Shown here piece after piece: positions 14,027-19,476 of a stretch of 19,476 nt of DNA. The DNA comes from DAOTVS01 sp034436375. Its GTDB lineage: Bacteria > Chloroflexota > Anaerolineae > SpSt-313. A model generated the notes under the pieces. It ran no database searches. It saw only the letters and a list, made by a program, of their open reading frames with translations, and had not been told where the DNA came from. The stretch is from the NCBI GenBank assembly GCA_034436375.1, contig DAOTVS010000205.1:1-19476 (forward strand), read 5' to 3'. Each line of letters begins with the position of its first letter. The first letter of the stretch is position 1. The translations under genes and the position numbers were made by a program.

Positions 14027-15627
14027 GGCTCTACACTCGTCTCCGGTTGTCGATGCAGGATAAGAGCTCCGGTAGTGAGCAGCATATTGGCCCCGCTGAC
14101 CGCCGTCTCGAGAGCGGCCTGCAACACGCGCGCGGAGTCCATGATGCCCGCTTGCGACATGTCCACCACCTCACCGGTGAAGACATTAACGCCAAAACCT
14201 TGCCCGCGCTCACGCGCCCTGTGCACCACCGTATTGGGGTCCAGGCCGGAATTCATGGCGATACGGCGCATTGGTTCTTCCAATGCCCGTGCCAGGCAGC
14301 GCACGCCAAACACCTCATCGCCCTGCGCCTGCACAGCCTCGACGGCCGGGATGCAAGCCAGGTAAGCTGCTCCGCCCCCCGGCACCACACCACTGCGCAC
14401 GCCCTCGGCTACCACGCGCACGGCCTCTTCGCCTTGCTGCTTGATACGCTCGCGCTCCTTGTCGGTCGGAGCGCCCACCTTGAGAATGGCGATGCCCCCG
14501 CTCAAGCGGCCGAGGCGCTCGCGGATTTCGGCCGCTTCCTCAACATTCTTGGCGTCTTCCAGGGCCGCGCGCAGCGCGATCCGGCGCTGGCGTACAGCCT
14601 TGCGATCACCCGCCCCCTGGAAAATGGTGAGGAAATCTTCGCTCACCTCAATTCGATCGGCCTGCCCCAGGTCCGCCAGAGTGATATCGGCTGGGTTGAT
14701 ATTGGCGCCCTTGTAGATAAAGCGCCCCCCCGTGATCAGGGCCATATCTTCCAGCGCCGCACGCATCGGGTCGCCCACGCCCTTGGGCGTCACCCCGCAA
14801 CACTGGACCACACCCTTCTGGTGGTTGGCCAGGAGCGTTGACAGGGCTGCCCCGTCCTGCGAAGCGGAAACCACCAACAGGGGCCGCTTTTCGCCCTCTT
14901 GCACGATCAGCCGCAGAAGGGGGGCCACTTGCTCCACCTGGCTGAGGTTCCAATCTGTGATAAAGATGTAGGGGTGCACCAACTGCACCAGGCGATGATT
15001 GACATCGGTGAGGAAATAGCGAGAGGTGAATGAGGCCTTGAAACGTGAGCCCTCGATGTATTCTCGATTGAGATAAAAGCCGATGTAATCCTGTACGGTA
15101 ACCACCCCTTCAGTTCCGATCGTCTCGTAAATCTCCCCGACGATACGGCCCAGATCAGGATCACCGCAGGCGGCTGTAGCCAGGGCCGCCATCCTCTCCT
15201 GGCCCTCCAGCGGCAGAGACATCTCCTGTAAGGCCTTGGTCGCCGCCGCCATCCCTTTTTCGATGCCCGCGCGGAGTTGCATCGCATTGGCGCCCGCAGC
15301 GATGCTGCGGCGGGCCTCATTCAGGATGCCCAGGGCCAGCACCCCTGCTGTGGCGCTGCCGTCACCGACCTTTTGCCGCACTCGCCAGACCAATTGCCGC
15401 AAGAGCATCGCCCCAGCATCCTCCACCGGCTCTGGCAGAGCGATAATGCGCCGTACCATCGTCGCGCCGTCGGTGATCGTTTCATAGCGCTCGCCGGTGT
15501 CTTTGGCGCTGACCACATTGCCAGCGACTGGGCCCAAGGTGAGTCCTAGGAGATGGCCTAGCTGCCCGGCCCCACGCATCATCCCCTCAGATGCCCTTCG
15601 CCCCAAGATTACCTTCGGTCTCTCCAT
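14023..15627 (-). CDS. Divergent GroEL/Cpn60-like chaperonin paralogue
   Basis: This 534-residue protein has the Cpn60 fold throughout: TLGPVAGNVV at 30-39, ITDGAT at 51-56, VGDGSATAGVLA at 87-98, an apical domain of about 190-370 with SRYFLTD, then RLGRLSGGIAILKVGA, SGVVPGGGAAY at 412-422 and a C-terminal equatorial segment ending AALETAVSGANMLLTTGALI. It departs from housekeeping GroEL (TLGPKGRNVVLD, AGDGTTTATVLA). The Asp matching GroEL Asp52 and Asp87 are kept (53 and 89), but the position of Asp398 in VEDALHAT reads Glu401 in EEAVRVVA. The Gly-Gly-Met C-terminal tail is absent. ATG at 15627 follows GGGGAG. No groES gene is adjacent. It is best seen as a specialised paralogue whose client may be the beta-propeller protein encoded by the overlapping downstream gene. 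Confidence 0.88.
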   Translation of the reverse strand: MERPKVILGRRASEGMMRGAGQLGHLLGLTLGPVAGNVVSAKDTGERYETITDGATMVRRIIALPEPVEDAGAMLLRQLVWRVRQKVGDGSATAGVLALGILNEARRSIAAGANAMQLRAGIEKGMAAATKALQEMSLPLEGQERMAALATAACGDPDLGRIVGEIYETIGTEGVVTVQDYIGFYLNREYIEGSRFKASFTSRYFLTDVNHRLVQLVHPYIFITDWNLSQVEQVAPLLRLIVQEGEKRPLLVVSASQDGAALSTLLANHQKGVVQCCGVTPKGVGDPMRAALEDMALITGGRFIYKGANINPADITLADLGQADRIEVSEDFLTIFQGAGDRKAVRQRRIALRAALEDAKNVEEAAEIRERLGRLSGGIAILKVGAPTDKERERIKQQGEEAVRVVAEGVRSGVVPGGGAAYLACIPAVEAVQAQGDEVFGVRCLARALEEPMRRIAMNSGLDPNTVVHRARERGQGFGVNVFTGEVVDMSQAGIMDSARVLQAALETAVSGANMLLTTGALILHRQPETSVEP

Positions 15628-15701
15628 GCAAAGCTCCCCTGGATTACCTTTGATCGCAAACGACCGCTGCCGTGCGAACCGCCTGAGTGGCAGTGAGCTT
15701 T

Positions 15702-15731
15702 ATAATAGCACAATTATGGTCCATAAGCCAA
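15702..15731 (-). promoter_or_regulatory. Probable promoter of the chaperonin-like/beta-propeller operon
   Basis: On the minus strand TTGGCT (15731-15726), an 18-base spacer and TATTAT (15707-15702) make a moderate sigma-70-type promoter about 75 bases before the chaperonin-like ATG. No CIRCE-type inverted repeat, the usual HrcA site of groEL operons, was recognised in the divergent gap 15628-15850. Confidence 0.45.
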
Positions 15732-15774
15732 AAGACAGATTCCCGTTTTGCCCCAGCAATGCGCGAATGACTTT

Positions 15775-15803
15775 TTGGCAAAACGTGGCATTGGGCGTAA
15801 ATT
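15775..15803 (+). promoter_or_regulatory. Probable promoter of the aldolase-kinase operon
   Basis: TTGGCA (15775-15780), a 17-base spacer and TAAATT (15798-15803) lie about 48 bases before the aldolase ATG. The -35 is close to consensus and the -10 matches at four of six positions. It is divergent from the chaperonin promoter 44 bases away, so the two could share regulation. Confidence 0.45.
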
Positions 15804-15850
15804 GTGCGGGGTCTCGAAAACAGCCATGGATCTCTGAAGGGAGTCTAGAC

Positions 15851-16474
15851 ATGAACTCAGCATCCTTGGATCCCCGGCCCGCAATGGTCGATCTCTGCCG
15901 CACCATCTACGACCGCCAACTCTCCGACTCGGCGGGCGGCAATGTCAGCGTGCGCCTGGAGGGCAAGATCTACGTCTCGCCCCGCTTCATGGGCAGCAAA
16001 CACCGCTGGCAGATTACCCCCGAGATGATCTCCGTGCTCGATGCTGAGACGCGGCAGGTGATCGAGGGCCCGCAGGAGCTCTCGCGTGAGGTCAAGGCGC
16101 ACCTGGCGCTCTATCAGGCCTTTCCCGATGCAGGCTCGGTGATCCACGCTCACCCCTGCTACGTGCAGGTCTTTACCTCGTTGAACAAGCCCTTGCCGCC
16201 GATGACCGAATACACGCGCAAGTACGGCACCATCCCCTGCATCCCCCCGGCCAAAGCTCACTCGCAAGAGCTGGCCGATGATGTCGTCGCGGTGCTCGCC
16301 CCCAAGCGCAACGAGTTTGTAGGCCATGGGCTGGCGGTGCTCCTGCCCTACCACGGCATCATCTGCCTGGGCCACGACATGGACGAGGCCTACGACACCT
16401 TGGAGCGCATGGAAGTCAATGCCCGCTGCGCCATCTTTGGCGCCTTTCTGCGCCTGGCCGAGGATAAGGCATGA
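15851..16474 (+). CDS. Class II aldolase/adducin family (fuculose-1-phosphate aldolase-like)
   Basis: This 207-residue zinc-dependent aldolase would cleave a ketose-1-phosphate (or a related sugar phosphate) to dihydroxyacetone phosphate and an aldehyde. The family pattern is intact: AGGNVSVR at 28-35 (phosphate loop), catalytic Glu80 in SREVKAH, metal ligands His99 and His101 in HAHP, and His168 in YHGII. The spacing Glu80-His99-His101 equals that of Glu73-His92-His94 in FucA. The ATG at 15851 follows AAGGGAG; the frame is open upstream but the extra residues lack family character. It overlaps the sugar kinase gene by ATGA, so substrate phosphorylation by that kinase followed by cleavage here is the natural reading. 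Which sugar is unclear; L-fuculose, 5-deoxyribulose and related phosphates are candidates. Confidence 0.88.
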   Translation: MNSASLDPRPAMVDLCRTIYDRQLSDSAGGNVSVRLEGKIYVSPRFMGSKHRWQITPEMISVLDAETRQVIEGPQELSREVKAHLALYQAFPDAGSVIHAHPCYVQVFTSLNKPLPPMTEYTRKYGTIPCIPPAKAHSQELADDVVAVLAPKRNEFVGHGLAVLLPYHGIICLGHDMDEAYDTLERMEVNARCAIFGAFLRLAEDKA

Positions 16475-17400
16475 TCCTGACGGTGACCCCCAATACCGCC
16501 GTAGACCGGGTGCTCTTCTTCCGCAACTTTTCCTGGGGCCACACTTTCCGCGCCGACCAGGGCCTCTGGGCGCCCGGGGGCAAAGCCACCGACGTCTCCT
16601 GGATCCTGGGCGAGCTGGGGCAGCCCTCTGTGGCCACCGGCCTGGCCGCGGGCGAGCCGGGCCGCCGCCTGCAGGGTATGCTGGAAGGCCAGGGCGCCAC
16701 GGTCGATTTCGTCTGGGTCGATGGCGATACGCGCGTGAACTATGTGCTGATCGATACGGCCCAGGGAGTGCAATCCACCATTACCGATAGCGGCCTCATC
16801 GTGCAGCCCAAGCACATCGCCGCCCTCGAGGCCAAGCTGGAGCACTATCTGCCTCAAGCGGAGGTGCTGGTATTGGGCGGGCGCGTGCCTCCTGGGATGC
16901 CACCCGATTGGTATATCCCCTGGATCCGCCGCGGGCGCGAGCGGGGCATTCCCGTGCTGCTGGACGTGAGCGGTGAGACCCTGGCCCGCTGCGCCCCCGC
17001 TGGGCCCACCATGCTCAAGCCCAACCTCGACGAATTGGCCGAGCTGGCCGGGCGCGAGCTGCACGGCCGGCCCGATGCGTTGGGCGCCGCGCGCGAGCTC
17101 CTGACCTGGGGGGTGGAGCTGGTGCTCGCCTCGCTGGGGGCTGAGGGCGCCTTGGCCGTCACCCAAGACTCCGCCTACTACCTGCCGGCCATCCCCGTCA
17201 CCCCTGTCAATTGTGCCGGCGCCGGCGACGCCCTCACCGCCGGGCTCACCTATGGTTATGCTCACCACTGGCCGCTGGAAGAAAGCTTGCGCCTGGCCGT
17301 CGCCGCCGCCACCGCTGTCGTCATCACCCCCGGCACCGCCGAGTGCCACCGGCCAGATATCGAGCGCTTCAAGCCGCAGGTGCAGTTGTTGGAGCCTTGA
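16471..17400 (+). CDS. PfkB-family sugar kinase (1-phosphofructokinase-like)
   Basis: This 309-residue ribokinase-fold enzyme transfers phosphate from ATP to a sugar or sugar phosphate. It begins ILTVTPNTAVDRVLF, as do 1-phosphofructokinase and tagatose-6-phosphate kinase. LKPNLDELAEL (182-192) and CAGAGDALTAGL (248-259), with catalytic Asp253 and the anion-hole glycines, are complete. The first signature, normally GGKGxN, reads GGKATD at 36-41, so the residues that close over the substrate differ from FruK/LacC. The ATG at 16471 overlaps the aldolase stop by ATGA, with GAGG seven bases upstream. The pair forms a two-gene operon ending in a long hairpin that contains this gene's stop codon. 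The likely role is to prime the substrate of the adjacent aldolase; the true sugar is unknown. Confidence 0.9.
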   Translation: MILTVTPNTAVDRVLFFRNFSWGHTFRADQGLWAPGGKATDVSWILGELGQPSVATGLAAGEPGRRLQGMLEGQGATVDFVWVDGDTRVNYVLIDTAQGVQSTITDSGLIVQPKHIAALEAKLEHYLPQAEVLVLGGRVPPGMPPDWYIPWIRRGRERGIPVLLDVSGETLARCAPAGPTMLKPNLDELAELAGRELHGRPDALGAARELLTWGVELVLASLGAEGALAVTQDSAYYLPAIPVTPVNCAGAGDALTAGLTYGYAHHWPLEESLRLAVAAATAVVITPGTAECHRPDIERFKPQVQLLEP

Positions 17401-17476
17401 GTTTTGGAGCGAAGAAGAGTTTCGGCTGGCGCAGTGCATTGTGCCAGCCGAAACTCTTCTTCGCTCCAAAACTCAA
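17397..17476. terminator. Perfect 34-bp-arm hairpin shared by two convergent genes
   Basis: Positions 17397-17430 and 17443-17476 are exact reverse complements; a G-U pair and two further pairs extend the stem, leaving a 6-base loop. The arms contain the TGA stop of the plus-strand kinase (17398-17400) and the TGA stop of the minus-strand dehydrogenase (17475-17473), so both messages end in the same structure. It would act on both strands as a terminator or 3'-end stabiliser. No T-run follows it on either strand. Confidence 0.8.
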
Positions 17477-18504
17477 TAGGTAAAGACCACCTTGATCGTC
17501 TCATCGGGGTGCTGGGCGATCAACTCATAAGCATTGGGCGCCTCGGTATAGGGAATGCGCTGGGTGACCATACCCTCGGTAGAAACGAGCCCCTTGTCCA
17601 GCAGATCTATTGCCGTATGCTCCAGCCGCTCCAGATTCCACATGGGGTGGGCGCGATGCGGGCAGCCCCAGACGGCCATGCTGGAGATGAGTGTGGGCCG
17701 GTTGTGATGCCATTCGGCGCCCAGGCTGAGAGCGCTGGCATTGCCCCTGTAGTACGACGCAGCCACCACCAGCCCACCGACCTGCACCGAGCGGATCGCC
17801 TGCTGCAACGCAGCGTACGCGCCCGAGATCTCCAGGGCCACATCAGCCCCCTTGTTGCCCGTCATGCGCTTGATCTCCAGCGCCACATCGCCCTGAGCAG
17901 GGTCCAGGGTATAGTCGGCGCCATAGCGGCGCGCCAGCTCGCGCCGGCTGGCGATCAGGTCTACCGCAAAGATCGTCTGTGCCCCGCTCAAGCGCGCCAT
18001 CTGCACCGTCAGCAGGCCAATGGCGCCCAGCCCGAAGACGGCGGCCACGTCGCCCACCTTGATCTGCGCATCGTGCACCGCATTGAGGGCGAAAATAGCC
18101 GGGTCGGTAAAGAGGGCCGTTTCGGGCTGCATGTTGGGGCCGAGCAGATAGAGCTGCTCCTCCCGCGCCACATTGGTCGGCCGGTGCGGCAGGCCGCCAT
18201 GCACCAGGTCACCGACCTTGAAGCGCGTGACCCCCTCGCCCACCTCGATCACCTCGCCCGTCAGCCACGAACCCAGCCGGCGAGGGTAGAAATCGGCGCT
18301 CTCATTGGGCAGGAAAAGGCGGCACTCGAGGTCAAAACGCTGCGTCAAAAAGGGGGTAGTGCCGAGGTAAAGCGCCATCTCGGTGCCATGTTTGACGCCG
18401 CTGACGATGCTGCGCACCCGCACCTCACCGGCGCCGAGGGGCGCCTCCGGATACTCGCGCGCCTCCAACGTTTTCGGCGCGACCAGAATGTACTCCCTGG
18501 GCAT
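17473..18504 (-). CDS. MDR-superfamily dehydrogenase without catalytic zinc ligands
   Basis: This 343-residue medium-chain dehydrogenase/reductase has a GroES-like N-terminal domain and a Rossmann domain with VFGLGAIGLLTVQMARLSGA (157-175) and Asp182 closing strand 2, which suggests NAD preference. The zinc-binding Cys of the usual CGSD motif is absent: the aligned segment is SGVKHGTEM (35-43). The GHE motif is replaced by WLTGEV (80-85), and the four-Cys structural zinc lobe is missing. It therefore resembles the SxGTE-type branch (BchC-like and related sugar or secondary-alcohol dehydrogenases) rather than sorbitol or threonine dehydrogenase. ATG at 18504 follows AAGGAG at 10 bases. It has its own strong promoter and converges on the kinase gene. 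Substrate is unknown. Confidence 0.85.
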   Translation of the reverse strand: MPREYILVAPKTLEAREYPEAPLGAGEVRVRSIVSGVKHGTEMALYLGTTPFLTQRFDLECRLFLPNESADFYPRRLGSWLTGEVIEVGEGVTRFKVGDLVHGGLPHRPTNVAREEQLYLLGPNMQPETALFTDPAIFALNAVHDAQIKVGDVAAVFGLGAIGLLTVQMARLSGAQTIFAVDLIASRRELARRYGADYTLDPAQGDVALEIKRMTGNKGADVALEISGAYAALQQAIRSVQVGGLVVAASYYRGNASALSLGAEWHHNRPTLISSMAVWGCPHRAHPMWNLERLEHTAIDLLDKGLVSTEGMVTQRIPYTEAPNAYELIAQHPDETIKVVFTY

Positions 18505-18666
18505 AGTAGCAGAACTCCTTGCGACTTGGCCTCACTGCATGCCGGCGCCAGGAATGTCCGTCGCTCCAACCATCTGCAATACGCCAAGGGGAAAAGGGGT
18601 GGCTCAAACGGGGCCAAGCTGCAGGCACCCTGGGACAAACGCAGGTGGGCCCAAAGAATGGAGCCT

Positions 18667-18694
18667 ATTATAGTCTGGCTGGGGATGATGTCAA
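18667..18694 (-). promoter_or_regulatory. Consensus sigma-70-type promoter of the MDR dehydrogenase gene
   Basis: On the minus strand perfect TTGACA (18694-18689), a 16-base spacer and perfect TATAAT (18672-18667) are present. The -35 box overlaps the stop codon of the nucleosidase gene. The predicted leader of about 155 bases before the dehydrogenase ATG is long; I recognise no riboswitch in it. Confidence 0.8.
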
Positions 18695-19452
18695 CCAACA
18701 AACGCATCCTGGCTCAACAATTGCACCAGGGAAAAGACCAGGCGCTCGGCATTGCGCTGCGCGGGAACCAGGTAGCGGATCATCGTCAGCCACTGCCAAT
18801 GCCGGCCGATCAGATCCGAGATCGAGCGAATAGAGAGAAAAGGTATGCCATGCATAGCGCAGACATGCGCCACTGCTGCGCCTTCCATATCGGTAGCCAG
18901 GATGCCGTGCTCGCGTGCCATCTGCTCGCCACAGCGACGGTTGCGCACCACGCCGCCCGCCGTAGCCACGCCGGCCTCCAGCACTTTGGGCGGGCGGCTG
19001 CGCACCGGCCGCAGGGGCGCCACCTCGGCCGCGCGCCAGGCCAGGGCCAGATAACCGGGATCACAGGGGTAGCGCGCCGCCACTAGCTTTTCACAGAAAT
19101 CCGCGCGCCCATGGGATGCATGGGCGCGCGGATTTCTGTGAAATAGCGCCAACCGCCGGCTATCAAGCTGATAGACGGCCTCCGCCAGCACCAGATCGCC
19201 CAGATCCACCTGGGGCGCGACCCCGCCCGCCGCACCGGTCAACAGCACCAGCCTGGGCTCATAGGCACGGAGCAGTGCCTCTGTGCAGCGCTGCGCGGCC
19301 CGCACGCCCACACCGCAATGCGCCAGCACCACCGGGCACCCGGCCAGCAGCCCCTCATGCCAGCCTTGCTGCGAACGCTGCGCCCATGGCCCCACCGCCA
19401 GCGCCCGCGAGAGGCCCAGGCTCTCAATCCCCATCGCCGTCACAATCGCCAC
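18691..19452 (-). CDS. Nucleosidase of the MTA/SAH nucleosidase (PNP/UDP phosphorylase) family
   Basis: This protein of about 253 residues would hydrolyse the glycosidic bond of 5'-methylthioadenosine, S-adenosylhomocysteine, 5'-deoxyadenosine or a related compound (futalosine is another option). It starts VAIVTAMGIES (Glu10 matches MTAN Glu12), has GAAGGV at 73-78, ATAGGVVRN, ATDMEGAAVAHVC (187-199, with the ME pair of MTAN Glu174), and SIRSISDLIG (207-216, Asp213 matching catalytic Asp197). All active-site acids are therefore present. The assigned start is a GTG at 19452 with no good ribosome binding site, and the frame stays open to the window edge, so the true start may lie outside. Residues 104-122 are encoded by a long hairpin, described separately. 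It may supply the 5-deoxysugar used by the aldolase/kinase pair, which is speculative. Confidence 0.82.
   Translation of the reverse strand: MAIVTAMGIESLGLSRALAVGPWAQRSQQGWHEGLLAGCPVVLAHCGVGVRAAQRCTEALLRAYEPRLVLLTGAAGGVAPQVDLGDLVLAEAVYQLDSRRLALFHRNPRAHASHGRADFCEKLVAARYPCDPGYLALAWRAAEVAPLRPVRSRPPKVLEAGVATAGGVVRNRRCGEQMAREHGILATDMEGAAVAHVCAMHGIPFLSIRSISDLIGRHWQWLTMIRYLVPAQRNAERLVFSLVQLLSQDAFVG
19089..19143. repeat. Perfect 25-bp-arm hairpin inside the nucleosidase coding sequence
   Basis: Arms 19089-19113 and 19119-19143 are exact reverse complements with a 5-base loop; GCT/AGC flanks extend the stem past a small bulge. Translated on the minus strand it gives residues 104-122 (FHRNPRAHASHGRADFCEK) without a frameshift or stop. 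It lies between the glycine-rich strand region and the later catalytic segments, where family members vary in length, so it may be a tolerated in-frame insertion. Confidence 0.8.
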
Positions 19453-19476
19453 CCCACGACGGTGGTCAACCGGTGT

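Noticed and set aside
12359..14365. 668-codon open frame on the plus strand
   Set aside because: It is the complement of the repeat-rich beta-propeller gene and the end of the chaperonin-like gene; repeat codons produce an open antisense frame.
15701..15706. TATAAT as a plus-strand -10 box for the aldolase operon
   Set aside because: No -35-like sequence sits 16-18 bases upstream, and the start codon would be about 145 bases away. The pair at 15775-15803 fits better.
17404..19086. 560-codon open frame on the plus strand
   Set aside because: It is antisense to the dehydrogenase and nucleosidase genes, which carry intact catalytic motifs. It also begins inside the hairpin.

Overview
This is a gene-dense, high-GC bacterial window with 15 protein genes. 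No rRNA, tRNA, CRISPR array or transposase is visible. Most genes lie on the minus strand; only an aldolase/kinase pair is on the plus strand. The gene set (LacI regulator, tandem Gfo/Idh/MocA dehydrogenases, fused-ATPase ECF transporter, GroEL paralogue) and the short TACGGAT / GTAATAAGTAA spacer repeats remind me of Chloroflexota such as Anaerolineae or Caldilineae. That assignment is an inference, not proof.

Region 1 (1-7450, minus strand) looks like a LacI-controlled carbohydrate or sulfo-metabolite locus. In transcription order it holds a LacI repressor with a strong promoter and an operator-like palindrome, a sulfatase-fold hydrolase lacking the formylglycine cysteine, a PAPS-type sulfotransferase, a Gfo/Idh/MocA dehydrogenase, a sugar-phosphate isomerase/epimerase-type TIM barrel, and a second dehydrogenase followed by a terminator. 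Two spacers carry copies of a palindromic intergenic repeat of about 200-240 bp.

Region 2 (7484-11922, minus strand) is an ECF transporter operon with a consensus promoter. It encodes a fused double ATPase, the T component, a purine nucleoside / 5'-methylthio-nucleoside phosphorylase and an S component. It ends in a perfect 36-bp-arm hairpin. The phosphorylase has Asn where MTA phosphorylase has the adenine-reading Asp, so it probably acts on 6-oxopurine nucleosides. The operon therefore suggests uptake and phosphorolysis of a nucleoside or a related compound.

Region 3 (11943-15731, minus strand) pairs a divergent GroEL paralogue, whose third catalytic Asp is replaced by Glu, with a BNR/Asp-box beta-propeller protein through an ATGA overlap.

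Region 4 (15775-19476) has a class II aldolase and a PfkB sugar kinase on the plus strand, also coupled by ATGA. They converge on a zinc-less MDR dehydrogenase at a long hairpin that contains both stop codons. A MTA/SAH-type nucleosidase follows at the right edge; it carries a third long hairpin inside its coding sequence.

The most unusual themes are three long perfect hairpins of unrelated sequence (two at gene ends, one in frame inside an enzyme), the palindromic intergenic repeat, the Cys-less sulfatase beside a sulfotransferase, and the GroEL-like/beta-propeller pair.
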